A stretch of DNA of 64,000 nucleotides. Origin: Smittia aterrima (taxonomy: Eukaryota > Arthropoda > Insecta > Diptera > Chironomidae). The position numbers were made by a program, and so were the translations under genes. This document shows positions 14,301 through 27,296 of this stretch, in pieces; position 1 is the first letter of the stretch; every line of letters begins with the position of its first letter. The DNA lies in NCBI GenBank assembly GCA_033063855.1, contig CP093830.1, forward strand, positions 4,216,854-4,280,853, read 5' to 3'. The notes under the pieces are model-generated. The model was not told where the DNA came from. It saw only the letters and a list, made by a program, of their open reading frames with translations, and searched no databases.

Positions 14301-17300
14301 TTTCTAATAGATTTTCGATCGAAGAGAATCGTTTTACGTATAAAATAATTTTATTATGTTGTTAGGGGCTTTCGTGGTTGGAACATTCGCTTCAATCATT
14401 TTCGGAACTTCAGTGGAAAGCCAATTTTGAAGAGCGAAACTTTTGAATAAAATTTCATCGAAATTATTATTTGATCAGTCATTAGGCCACAAAAGCACGT
14501 TTCGCTAATGTTCGAGAACATTTCCATCCAGACAAACTAAACAAACAGATTTCGCCGCGGCAAATAATTTGTTTCCACTTGAAAATTAATTAAAATCGCA
14601 CACAATTGAAATGAAGACGAAAACTTCTTCTGCTGGAATTTTGTGCAACATATTTTGAGTGCATAATTTAATTATGATAATTGCAGAGCACAACTTGGCT
14701 GTTTTCATAATCATCAAAAATAATTATTAATGATATTAAAATTGCGATGAAAATTTGCGAGACTTGCAGATCGTTTGATGATTCATCAAACTCCAGGGGA
14801 CTAGTCTTCTTTGTAGATTTTTCAAAGGTTTTTAGAATAAATATTAGGACTCCGCTTCAACTTTTTGGGAAAGATTTTATTTTAGGTCCAAGTCCCTGAT
14901 ATTCGGAGGAATTTAATAGAAATAAGTTTTGTGGTCGCTGCTGGGAAACGAATTTTCATTTCGCTAGACTAAACTTTATGAACTTCCTCTGGATGAAAAT
15001 CCATCAATTGAGTGAAGGGAAATTTATTTTTCTCTTGCTACAGAATCTCGCAATGAAACTTTCTCGCCCACTGCTCAAAATATAAACAAAATTTCTCTCT
15101 CTTTCTCACTCCTTTTTCATATAAGCCGATCATAATTTCAAGTTTTATGGTACAAAGCCGCTGCCAGCAAACAACGTCGCTCCATGATGGTTAAAGTTTT
15201 TATCTGATTTTTTCATCAACGGCACGAACACGGGCACCCCAACAATTAATTACCAAGAGCGTTCGGGCTCCGGGATTATCGTTTTAAAATGTGTTTTACT
15301 ATATCAAAGGTTAACAACAATTTTTTACACGAGAACAGAAAGAAGAAGATGAAAGTTTTGTTAGCCTCTTATCTGTGGAGTGGAAAATTAGCATTAAATT
15401 GGAGAATGGTCTACATAAATTATGCACATTCGAGCTCAAAGTTTGCTCGGACGAAGAAATGAAGGAGAGAGAAAGGGAGACAGAAAGGAGAAAACGCCCT
15501 TAATTCACTTTTAATTTAATTTTCGACTAAAAGCTTTTCTCCACTTTCCACCCGAATCGTTTTTCACTCTTCGTATGCTGCTCATCAGATGTCCAACGCA
15601 ATTAAAAATGCTACAGTTTGTCAGAGCTTGTTTTCCATTCCGCCATTGCTTGAGTTATAAGCTTTCAATTGAACAGCATTGGCGATGATAAAATGATGAA
15701 ACGCTTTAGCGTTCGCTCGTCCGAAAACAACAACAAAAAGAGAGAAAGAAAAAATGTCTTAATCAACTTGATGAAAAAGTGATGAATGTGAAGCGATTCG
15801 TTGCTGTGTTTTGTTCTTGCAGACGATGTGAAAATAGCTTTAGCGGATTTGCTGCAGTGATATTATGATGAAGCATTGTGGATTAAGCAATTTATTTATC
15901 AAAATATTAAATACCTCAAACCCTTGTTGGGTCGTTAAGCTGCTGCTTGGTGGGTGCTGCATGCTTTATTAGATTTATGAGTATCACAATGGCTCGACGC
16001 TGTAAGATGGATAGCTCTTCTTCATCGCTCTCTGCCATCCCTTGACTCGGCCAGATCGCGCGAGAGTGTTTATACTTCCGCTTACATCACAAAACGAAAG
16101 AAGAATTATCGCAATAATTTGCACGATGTTAGCGGACAGTAATCCGAAGCCATTAAAATTTATTGCTGGCATATTGAGTTCCGAGTAGAGAGCCTCTTCC
16201 CTTCCCCCTCCTTTTCGACAACTCTCACACACACTGAGTTGTCGAAAATGTATTGAAAAACGAAAACGATAAAAGCAATCTCTGGCCAAAGTGATTGATA
16301 CATTCTGAAGAGCGAGCCAAAAAGCTCATAAAATTCGAGGGGCGAATAAGTTGAATAGGAAAAACGCGAAAACGTCGAGTGGAAGTGTATTTAAAAAACC
16401 TTTTTCGCACACAGCTCAGGTACTGCTTCATCCCAAGCCAATAAATTTTATTAAAAAAGCAAAGTGCCATTTTTATCTTTGCTAGAAGAGTGGAATTGTT
16501 AAATTCCGGCTTGATAACTCTCTACTGTTTTCTATCGAATGAAGTCAGAGGAAAGTAAAAAGTTTGAACTTTATTCTCATCGTCAGACAACGGTCAATAG
16601 GATGGAGGAGTAGAAGCCGTAGTTGGTGGAGAATGTTATGAATGAATGATGACTAAATCGCTTTTCTATTCCCTTCTTCCACAAATAATTTTTCAGTTCA
16701 ACTCTAGCTAGAAAATCTCAGCAGGATTCATTCACACAAACAAAAAAAAATATTGTGCAATAAATTAAAAAAATGGCTCGACTCTCTTGCTCCAAATATT
16801 TTTAAAATATTGAATGAAATCGTTTCGGTTATTTTTCTCTCACTCGTTCTGTGAGAAGATAAATCGTATTTAAATTTTATCGCATCCCTCGCTCGCCCCC
16901 TCCACCCTTGACTTGGCTGCTGTTTGTTTCATTCTCTGGCTGCAAGCTAAATTAAATATTCAGAAACGATGAAAAAAAAACTTGCTGTGTATAAATATTG
17001 CGTCAATAAATATGACATTGCTATTTTTAATCAAATATTTTTTTAAACATTTTTTTCTCACTGTCTCTCCCGATTATTTAAAATTTATATATTTCTGCTG
17101 CTCTGGGTCGTCGCACGACAGAATATGTCAAAGCATCGCCTCCTGCTCTGCATCAATGTGATATTAATGTTTCCAAAAAAAAATATCGCGAAAGGAAAGT
17201 TGACGAGATTATGTTGATTAAATATTTGATATGTGAGTGAGTCCGACAAACAAGGAAGAGAGTAAATACAATTGGTTAGCGTATATCACGATGGGAGCTG

Positions 17301-19920
17301 TCTGCCTTTAGGTTCAATTTGAGGAGACAAAAAAAGTCGGCTTCCTGAATAATTTATTGCAGTGTTTCATTTCATTAAAATTATGGAAGGCAGTAGCCAA
17401 AAAAAAATGATATGAGCTCATAAAATCATAAATTCAAAAGTTTATTGATCACTGATGGCTTTTAGTGCTCCAGAATAACGAGCGATATTAAGTTATTAAC
17501 CCACATCACAAGTTGAAAGAACTGAAAATTTCAAAAAATCTGCTTCGTAATATTTTCGATTGATAGTCGAGAAAGCAGAGAAAAAAGCTTTCTATCATCA
17601 TCGAATATTGGCGGATATATCGATGAGAGCGTACAATATTGCAAGCATAATAAATCATACATGGAGTTACAATAATAAATGATATACAGCTGAATGGGTC
17701 AAACATTGAAATACGGAGCGATTGAAAAAGAGGGTGAGCGAAAAGAAATTTGTGCTTAATATGAACTTTGACAGAAAAGCATCTTTCTCTCAACAGCAAC
17801 AACAAAAAGCTATTTCGACAGCCATAAAAACTATTGATCCCGTCGTCTCATCGATACTCGTTGGATTTGAAAGTTTTTTTTTGGCTGTCTCATGATGCGT
17901 GAAGTCTCGAAATCGACTTGCGCTCGAAAAACTTTTGAAATTGAAGTCTGCATAGCAATTTGGAGCGAGCATGATAACGAGATAGAAGCTGGAGAACTTT
18001 CAAAGTTTTTCACTTCGTGTGAAGCAAAGGTTTGCATTGGGAAAAACTTTTATTTTAAATCTTTTTTCCCTGACGACGAAATATTCAATAAAAAATTGTT
18101 CGAAACATTAAAGAGTTTGATGAATTTCTTTGAGAAGTTAAAGTGTTCGCAACCTGTAGCGAACGAATGTCTACGTCTCACGTTTTAAATTAAAATTCCG
18201 TCAAAGTATTTTCTTTTAGATCAAAGTCAAAGAGTTGTCATTTGAAGTATCGAACGACGAGAAAGAGCAAATGATGAAAGAGCTTTTCGCTTCGGAATGA
18301 AAATTAAAGTTTTCCATTTTCTCATTATCATTCTTAGCTTACATCTCTTTCACCTCAAACACGCGACGCTGAAACTGAAAGAAGCTTTTTAATTACTTTC
18401 TACTTCAATTTGCGTTTGTGAAATGTTCATTTAATGCTTTCTCGGAGACAATTCAAAGTAATTTGCTTCTTCATCTCTTCCAGCCGGTCGAATTACGTTG
18501 CTTCATTTCATTTTAATTACATTTTGCTGCTGGCTGATGACTATAAATCAAAAATTCGACATTCCTCACGACAAGGTAATTAAAGTTAAATCTGCCGCTT
18601 CATTATTTCATCGTTCTTAACGAGATTTCGAACATCTCAAAGCTCATGAAGTTTGTTCTTTTCCGTTCCAAGCAAATCGGCTTAACCATTCCTTCTTCCG
18701 CTCGAAAAGGGTAAACTGCTGCATCGTGGCCATAAATTTAAAACATGATAGGATTAGGCGGCAGCAAAGACGACTCATAAATATTGCGATGGTGTTTAGA
18801 TTGCTTTCGCTAAACTGCAAAGAGCGAGAGAAAGAACGAAACTGATATTGTGTTTCTCCATCATTATAATAACACAACCGAGAAAGGAGACTCGGAAGAC
18901 TCGGAAAACGAAGATCAACATATTCTTTTCCGATGGGGGAATGGGAATGAGAGACTTTCATTCTTTCACTCGAGGATATAAAATATCATGGAATAAGCAA
19001 GCACACTCATAAATACATGATGATTATTATTGTGTATGCTTCTCTGTGGCGCCATTGTTTTAAAGTTCACGGAAGGAAAATTTATTTTGTTGAAACCTTC
19101 TTTTGTTTGTGGAAATGGTTTATAAAGAGATAATCACTCAAAAGAGCTTCATTGAAATGAGCAAGAGTTTTCGCTCCGTGCTGCGTCAAATAGAAGAATT
19201 CTATCAGTGCTAAAATAGTTTGCTTTCTCCTCTCGCTCTTAGGGACAGAATCGATAAACACGCGCTCTGTGTTAACATGTATGTGACACTGCGACGATGA
19301 AGAAGAGAAATAACATTTTTCTGGGTCATGTTTCCTTTAGAGAGGACGTTTTACTCAACGACACTAATATTTTCCGTTTTCCGCTCGTCTCGCATTATCA
19401 ATTCGTTTGCTTATGGAGATCATAACTATGCGACACCATATGAAAAATCTATGCAAATTGTGGGAAGTCTACAGAGATTTGAAAGGACGTTGGGGCTTTA
19501 TGGGCTGCTATGTAGATAAGCTTGGATCTTTTATTCTCTTAAAGAAAGCTTTTGCCCGAATGGTTTGCAGTGATTCCGCTTAAAAACTTTTCAAAAAGCA
19601 TCGGATTTCATCATTGTCAATATCGATCCTTCGAGGCGCATAAATCTTCTCGCAAAGTCTCTTCGAGAGCATAAGAAGACAAACTAAGCTTATTAGGAGC
19701 GGAAAATTGTGTTTGCCGATAGCTTTTGAAGATGATGTCAGTGTAAGTCAATACCTAACGTGCCATCGGGGACTTCATCTGAAGCATCCAATAAACAAAC
19801 AGATGAATTGTTTTTATTGAGCTGCGAGAAGACATTCAAGACGATATCATTAGTTAGAGTGCTCTTAACCTGGACGAGAACGTAACTCAAAATAATGAAT
19901 TATTTGTAATTCCAGACAAA

Positions 19921-20092
19921 CTTATCTTTTTGATATCATTAAAAATATCCGGAACAATCATTAGATTACGAAATGGATTAATTTTCTTTATCATAATCTT
20001 TCGTAATCAGAAATCGCAGCTAAAAGTATTTAGACAATTTATATTTCTTAACCAGTTTTGTTTTTAAAGTTGATTGAAGAGGAAGCAAGAAA
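19921..20092 (+). promoter_or_regulatory. Upstream region of the chitin-binding gene
   Basis: This leads into the start codon at 20093. It contains CTTATC (reverse GATA motif) at 19921-19926, a further TTATC near 19989, and a weak TATA-like TTATATTT near 20038, about 50 bp before the ATG. GATA motifs are common near insect gut-expressed genes, which fits the product, but these short matches can occur by chance in AT-rich DNA. Confidence 0.3.
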
Positions 20093-20683
20093 ATGTTGTT
20101 TAAATTAATTGTCTTGGCAATCATTGGGCTCGTTGCGTCGCAATCTTTTCCTGATGAACGCTGCCCTATGGTGAATCCCCGACCTCCAATTCGTCTACCC
20201 CACGAAACGGACTGTGCTCTTCATTATCTCTGCCATTTGGGATACAGAATGTTGATGCCGTAAGGAATAAAGTTTTTTTATAAATTAAAATCAAAGTCTC
20301 ACATTTCAAAACATTTTAGCCCATGTCCAGACGGTAAGAGCTAGAAATATATTCGTTTTGAAAGGTTTTCATTACGTTTTCGAAATGTTAGGTTTGTTGT
20401 TTGATACACCGAGCCTCAGTTGTCGACCGGCTGGTGATGCAATTTGTGGGCCATGGAATCCTCCTCCTACAGCTCCTCCTCCAACGTCTCCTCCTGTCGT
20501 AACAGAACCTCCACCGACTGTTCCTCCAGCACCCACAGAAGCTCCAGAACCTCCAGTTGATCCAACATTGCCACCTGGACCGCCGACAGTTCCACGTAAG
20601 AGTTAAACATATTTCCAAAAGTTTTTTTTACTTAAAAATTGCTTTCAGAGCAACCCCCGACTGTCCCCAACGTCGACCCATGA
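20093..20683 (+). CDS. Small secreted CBM14 (peritrophin-A) chitin-binding protein
   Basis: Four exons by my join: 20093-20259, 20320-20333, 20392-20595 and 20649-20683, giving 139 residues. All introns are GT..AG and all phases agree. Residues 1-17 form a signal peptide (hydrophobic LIVLAIIGLV, then ASQ). The mature protein has one type-2 chitin-binding domain with cysteines at 24, 41, 47, 58, 71 and 79; this C-x16-C-x5-C-x10-C-x12-C-x7-C spacing is typical of CBM14. It contains the conserved PCPDGLLFD core and the aromatic Y45. A low-complexity tail rich in Pro, Thr, Ala and Glu (about residues 82-139) follows, a likely mucin-like, O-glycosylated region. Single-domain proteins of this kind act in the peritrophic matrix, cuticle or tracheal lining by binding chitin. 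Exon 2 is only 14 nt and carries the fourth cysteine. The exact role is not determinable. Confidence 0.85.
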
Positions 20684-20718
20684 GCACTCGAAAAATATTT
20701 CAAAGTTTCAAAGAAACG

Positions 20719-20724
20719 AATAAA
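20719..20724 (+). terminator. Poly(A) signal of the chitin-binding gene
   Basis: A canonical AATAAA hexamer lies 36 bp after the TGA at 20681-20683, so the 3' untranslated region is probably very short. Confidence 0.65.
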
Positions 20725-20779
20725 ATTATTTAAAGCAAAATCCATCGTCACAAAAATAGAATCGTCAAAACCTAATTAC

Positions 20780-20850
20780 GATAAGATAATCGCTTGCGCA
20801 TTTCTAAAAGCACGAGATCTGATAGAGAGATAAGACTTTGATTAAGATAG
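20780..20850. promoter_or_regulatory. Cluster of GATA motifs
   Basis: Within 70 bp there are GATAAGATAA (20780-20789), GATAGAGAGATAAG (20821-20834) and a further AGATAG near 20847. Homotypic GATA clusters are often midgut or fat-body enhancers in Diptera. The position, just downstream of a probable gut or cuticle gene, fits, but this is pattern-based inference only. Confidence 0.3.
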
Positions 20851-23800
20851 AAAAGTTTAGTATTTGCTAACTCATTGATGTGACTAAGGACGACACCAAA
20901 TTGTTTAGCGAGGATGATTTAGACGGGCGCCATTTCAAGTAGAGCCTGGTGGAGAAAAGTCTTCCTGTTTTACATCAACCGGACGAAGAAAAATCATCAA
21001 AGCGAATAACTGCCAAGTTTTCATCTTAAGGTTCTCTTGTTAATAATCAGAGCATGAGAGAATTCAAATTTCCGGCTTTTGGCGAAGTTATTTTTATCCC
21101 GAAAGCCTTCGTTATCTCCGCATTATCGTCTTCGAGAACATGAAAAATAAACTTAATTGCATTGAAAGCAAATTGTCAAGGATTAAAAGGACTGAGGGCA
21201 GAAGCCAGCCATAACAGAATCCGGGGGGATCAAGAAAGGATAATTCCTTGCGACAACTACGAAACCACTGTTATTTATCGTCAGACATTCTCGCTTCAAC
21301 GAGTTGATAAGAAAATTAATGACAATGCTTCCTGTTTAACTGATTTATAATTAAAAGAATAATCCGTGGACCGAAAGACGAAATGTTGCTGAGGCTTTCA
21401 AGAAGAAAAAGAAGAAGTTCAAGAGATACAGTAGAGAGAGAGTTTTAGGATGTCCGGAGGGTGGTTGACGTTGAACAGGAAAAGGATAAAGTTCGATTAC
21501 GTCAAGGGGATAAAAAAATCCCTTTGAGAAAGAAGCTTCTTCTAAGAAAATAAAATTGCTTAACTTATCGCCCCAAATATTCCTAATTAGATTAACCCTT
21601 CACTTTGTTTCAACTTGGAGGAGCAGAGCAAGAAGAGAAAGTTTATCCTAAGAATTCAATCATGAAAATTGCCGCAACAATGATTGATGAAAATTAAACA
21701 ATTCTGTCTTATTTCAGTTCCTTCCTCTTTCACTACTCAGTTTGATAATAAACTATAAAATTGAATAATGTGCTCCGAATGTACAACCCACGACACATAC
21801 AAAGCACGTAGTCGAACTTTTTCCGCAGCAAATTGAATAAATTGTTTTCTCTGTTATTGTTTTCACTCTATCTCTCTCTCTCGCTATGTTTGTTTTGCAC
21901 CAGCAACAAAGCAAAAGGAGAACGTCACATCATCAACAATGAAAAACAACAACAGTTCAATTTAATTTCTTTTATTTTTCATTGATTTCGCTTGGTTTTT
22001 CCTTACGATTTCCCTTAAAACTTTTTTTTCTCCTCTTCCTCATTTTCCCTTGAAAATGAAAAACAATGAAAACTTCAATCGTCGTGTATGTGAAACTTTG
22101 TTTTCTTTCCTTCTTCCTTTTTGAGAAAGCTTCACTTTAAACTTTAGATACGTATTCGCTGAAAAACAGCATTAAAAGTTGGATGAACAAACTTTGTTGC
22201 CAGTTCTCTCTTCGGACAAAGCCACAGAGTTCGGGAATTTATTGGCGGTTGCGATCAAAATCTGTGGATCGAAATTAGACGGTTTTGGGTTCGATTCTTA
22301 CAGCATCAGACAGAGAAACGAGCAGAAAGTTCCTTCAACCATTCACAATTTTACAGAATTTGCGGGCTGAGCAGAGCGAGAGAAGAATTGAAAACAGATT
22401 TAATCATGCGGCTTTTTCCAGTGCGATGATAATTGGGAATGATTGCAATGGTTCTTTCAACTCATCCTCGAGAAAAGAAATCCGAAATTTTTTCTCCTTC
22501 CAACAATGGAAAAAGTTTCACTCGCAATTCTCATGTCTCCATGTTGGTAATTTCACATTCGTCTCGTTATGTCGATCGCAAGTTTAACAGAGACATAACA
22601 TTTTTTCCACCTCATAGAGAGAATTGCCAAAGTTTTTTTCCTTTTTCCATCTTACTCGCTCCACCCTAACCACAACGTTTAATCCATTCCCGTCATCGTT
22701 TGTTTTCACTCTGATTAAATAGATTTTTGTGTGAGGAGGCAGAGAACTCCCGTGAGATGAGATCTGAGGGTTTAGAGTAGTGAGTTACAGAAAAAGTTCC
22801 CATTTAATTATATTTTTAATTTAATTTTTTATTCACTCCCAGCTTTTAATTAAATTTGTATGTGTTTGCATTTCGCTAGTTGCCGAGTTTTGCAATTCGA
22901 ATGTGGAAAAGTTTTCCTCGTTTTTACAAATTTTCCTGTATTGAGTGTCCCGGTTTTTGCCAACGCCAGCAGCAAATGAGAGAGAGACAATGAATGATGA
23001 TTTGTGGTAGTGTTATTGTTACGACAAAGTCTGAAAACTTTTTTTTCCGTTCGTTCGTTCAATGTTGGTGAGAGTGCCGACATGTTTTCGATTCAACGAT
23101 TCAATCACAAATCACACGAATCGATAAGACGAGTCGCAACTGTCTCAATTTAAAGAAGCGTCATAAATATATTTACATTATTGAGGTAGCGTTGACAGCA
23201 GCGCTATCGATGCGATACTTTTGAGAGTTTGTTTGCTTTTCCTCTTTACGAGTTAAGTCTTGTTTCAGAGAAACATGTTGAGGTAATATCGAAGGAAAGA
23301 TATTCGATTTACGTTGAATGAAAAGGGAACATTTCGACATAAACGTGATGGATTTTCTGTCATCAAACATTCTCAATCCGTTTCAAGAAGATGAAGAACT
23401 TTGTTGTCGGTGAGCACAAAAAGTTGAAGCACGTTGAAGTATCTTGTTTATAGCTTTCGTCAATTATGTATTTGGGTGAGTCTTACACTCTTAGGATTTG
23501 TAAATGAGCTCAATTTATTTGAAATAGCAAAGCACAAGTGAGCACTTTGAAGAAAACGAGAAAACTTCTTAATGATTAATCTACTCAAAGTTGAGGAAGT
23601 TCGAGTAAAGTTTAACGAATCAAATTGTAACTTTTGTTGTCTTTAGAGAAAATGTTGAAAAGGTTTCCACTGAAAGCCTCAGTAACCGATTCTTGGCATT
23701 AATAATCTCGAACGTCTAATGTGCTCGTCTCAAGGCTTGAGTGAAGGCTAGAAACATAAAATACTAATAATTCTACCACTGGTTTCAATATATTGAAATA

Positions 23801-26800
23801 GATACATTTCCCCCGAGTGAGAGGGCGGATGAGGAAACTGTTCTGTATCCGTAATGAGGTTTTGCGGTTTCTTTAGTTATGCTTCGGATATTACAGAACG
23901 ATACGATCTAAGAGGTAGAAGCACTCATCCTTTGAAAGCATCAGATCGAACAAATTAAAAGCTCCTTTATCGGCCACCCACATTCTGAGATTATTATTAA
24001 ATTGCTAAAGCATTTGCACATAGAACAAGTTTATCAAAATCTTTGCTCGCACGGAATGTTGATAATGTTCAGAAGCCTTCGAGTACTTGCCCACCCACAT
24101 CCTCGAAATCATCACGAAGAATCAACATTTGTTGCTTGAATGACTCAAGTTGAACAAGTTCGAGGAGGAATTTAGAAAATTTCATGTAAAAAACACCAAA
24201 AACCGAGAACAAAAAATTCGAACCCAAAATTGTCCTTTCGTCTCAGTGTTTTTAAAATTATTCTGATGTGACAAGGGGCGACCGAGTGATAAGCAAGATT
24301 TTTCCTTGTTTGCTTATTGTTTATGGGAAATAACGAATTTAATTTAATTTGCTCTGGGGTTGCTTGATGTGCCAGAGTCAGAGTGGAAAAGAGAGCAAGT
24401 CTTTACCAGAAGATTTAAAAAATGAAATTGATATTCTGAAGAACGCAAACAGAGGATGCGGAGATGACATCGGAGAGCAACTCCGATGCCAGAGAACACT
24501 CGTTTATGTCCCTTTTTTTGTGACAAAACCCCACAATTATGTTTCATCCATCTTCTCTCTCCTCACTCGCCCACTACGCACCTTTTCCGTCCGAAGGAAT
24601 CTGAAGGGAAATTCTGCTGTCTTATCAGATCAGATCATGTTTCTGTCCTCCACTCTCCTTTGTTTATTAGACCCGATGCTGTGTTCTGAAGTGAAAAGTT
24701 GAGGATTATTATTTTTCACCTGATAAATCTCAACTTGAAGACCCGATCCGGCCATAAAAATTTATTGTCCGAAATATTTTGTCTCTCTGAGATTGGTTCG
24801 GAATTAAATTTCACGTTGAATCCCACAAAGCGACAATAAAGCGACCCAAACTGCTATCATCAGAATTGAATCACCTTATGGTGGACGACATTCCGAGATC
24901 GTCTTAAAGATCGTAACACGTCTCAAACAAACCAACAGTTCGCTCAACTCTAACCTCAGAACACCCTTTTGCCTCATCGATTTGCTTCAAAATCAAATTG
25001 ATCAATGTAAAGGAGCCTTAAAGCATTCTCGGCAATTGACAAAATGCCCGGGCTTTTGTGTCCCTTTGAATGATTTTTATGCACGATTTTCATTGCCTGT
25101 TCTCCTCGTGGCGATAAAAGTGACTTTCAATATTGCATGAGCCGAAAATTGATTTATTTATCCAGTTGATTGACTTTTGCGCTCCACAGTTTCGGAAAAT
25201 GCTCTCTTTTCATTTTTTGTTGTGCGTTGCACGTTCCAGCTTGATGGTCATAAAACAATGGCAGAGAAATTAACCAAAAAGCTTCTCTTGTTTTATTTTT
25301 TAATTGAATAAATGATGGCTTTTCGCAGAGTGCGTTTTCCCGCTGTTAATTTTCACTCCGTCCTCTTGTTGGCAAGCAAAACATTGATTGCACATTGCAG
25401 TTTAAGACTTTAAACTTTTCAAGCCTCGAAGGGCTTTTGTGCTCTTTCGATTGGAAAAGTTTATGAGAAAATATGATCTGATTTGTGTTGGCTAACATCC
25501 GAAAACTTTAAAACTCTTCAACGTCAAAGTTTCTCTTTTGGTAATCTTGACAAGTGAAGCTTAAACATTCACTTTGTGTTTGATTAAGTGTCAAGCACTT
25601 ACACAATTAAATTAATTAAAATGAATTCACTTTAAAATTCCATTAATTGACTTTCTCTAAAAAGTGCTTTCGTTTATTTAAATCAACGAATTGATCGATG
25701 AATACTCAAGGACTTGAAAATCACGATAGGAATAATCGATTCGCATCTTGCAAAAACTTCTCCCTTCTCAACAATTCTTCATTGAGCCCAAAATAAACAG
25801 CAACGGGAGCTTTTCGTTGTTCAGATTGCGAACAAATTAGCATAAAATTATCATAATTTCAATTTATCATTCATTTAATTTCTGTTAAAACACAAACAGC
25901 TCTCAGGAAGTTAGCAAGACGATACTTTCATCTTTGAACGAGGAGAATTCTGAGTCAAAAGCCAATTTGAGGCTTAAACTCCACTTCCTCTGAAAGGAAG
26001 GAAATCAATATTTACAATCCAAAAGCTCATTTAGTTCAATTTTGCTTTTGTTTCCGAGAATGATGGGTTCATAATTATTGTCCTTAATGGCAATTTCATT
26101 GTAAAACATGTCTCGATTTAATGATGGTAAGAGCTGAGTAAATTCATATTTGTAATTAATTGACTAACAATTGAGTGTGAATGGGCTAATAACGATTGTT
26201 CGGATTGAATGCGTCCTGTCGATTAAGATTCAATTTCAAACGTTACAATGGATTTTAATCCTTTCATCATGGTCGAATGATAAACTTCACTTACAAGTTC
26301 GGTTGAGTAGATATTACTTTCAAAGTATCCATCAAACGTTTTCGCTCATCAACCAAAGATTCTCGAAGGAAAAAAAATGCTGATTTAACTCCCTTAAGTT
26401 CTGTAGAACACGAAAAAAATGAGATATTAAGCAACCCACAAAGTTGCCTTCACCGAAAAGAAGCGTAAAATTATTCATTGTTCCTCTGCGTTGCGGTGTT
26501 GAAGAAGGAAGAAAAAGGAAGAGAGAGAGAGATGAACATAAATTTAACGTTTCCCTGCTCGAGTCGCTCATTTTGAAGTCAAAAATTGAACATCTCGTGA
26601 TGAATTATCCCATCAAATGAAGAATATCTCATATTTTATTGTTAACTCGAGGCAAAGGCAAAAGTACAAGCAAGCAAAGTGAAGAGAAGATTCCAATGTA
26701 AATTGAGCTGATTAAGAAATCTCTTCGCTTTCGTTTTCGAAGCTAGCACCTTAATGTACCTTGAAAACAAGAAATAACTCATTACAAGATAACAGATTCG

Positions 26801-27280
26801 ATAAACTTGCTTTTAAAAATGAGCCAATTTAAAATATCGCTCGATGAATGTCTCTTTGCACTCGAAAGGAGCGAGCAAACGATGTTTGAAAGGGAAAGCT
26901 GAACTGCTTATGCCATTTCAGTAAACCTTCCATCTCTCGCATGTCATAGTCTAGTGCGATCTAATTAGATCTGAATTACATCAATTATGCATGGCACATA
27001 TACAATTTTCTCACATGAATGCGAAAAATGGGAAAACGAGAATGATCACGAGGAGAGTGGGAGGGAGATTGTAATACATCAACATCATTCACTCGGTTTT
27101 TTCCAGTTGCTGCCTTAAAACATGTATTATGCTAATTTTCATGTTGAATTCACAATTACTTTCAGTATCAGGTGATTCGAAAAACACTCACACGTCTGCA
27201 GACGGGAGGAGAGATGAGGTGAGTTGAGTTGAGGAAGCAAAGGAGAAGGGAAACATTTTCGGTTTGTGGTTTCTCTTGAT

Positions 27281-27296
27281 GCTGCTGCTGCTGCTG
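27281..27296. repeat. Short GCT trinucleotide run
   Basis: Five GCT units followed by a partial one. It lies in no supported reading frame, so I treat it as a non-coding microsatellite. Confidence 0.6.

Larger units (their letters stand above)
1..20092. other. Long non-coding stretch, no gene supported
   Basis: About 20 kb of AT-rich sequence with stop codons in all frames and only short chance reading frames (none above about 122 codons). None shows a recognisable domain, signal peptide, or a chain of phase-compatible exons. It holds simple repeats, GA/CT runs (for example 1068-1079 and 5315-5340), many CATAAA-type AT motifs, and one striking nested palindrome at 8286-8335. It may be an intergenic regulatory region or a large intron of a gene whose exons lie to the left. 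The sequence alone does not decide between these, and very short or untranslated exons could be missed. Confidence 0.6.

Noticed and set aside
17892..18188. A 98-codon frame with charged, somewhat protein-like composition
   Set aside because: No family resemblance, no splice partners and no promoter or poly(A) context; kept out for lack of support.
22280..22310. A tRNA-like T-loop (GGTTCGATTC)
   Set aside because: The flanking bases do not form a T-stem and no acceptor, D or anticodon arms surround it.
24349..24702. A 117-codon open frame
   Set aside because: No recognisable motif; the start overlaps AT-rich sequence and another frame is open over the same bases.
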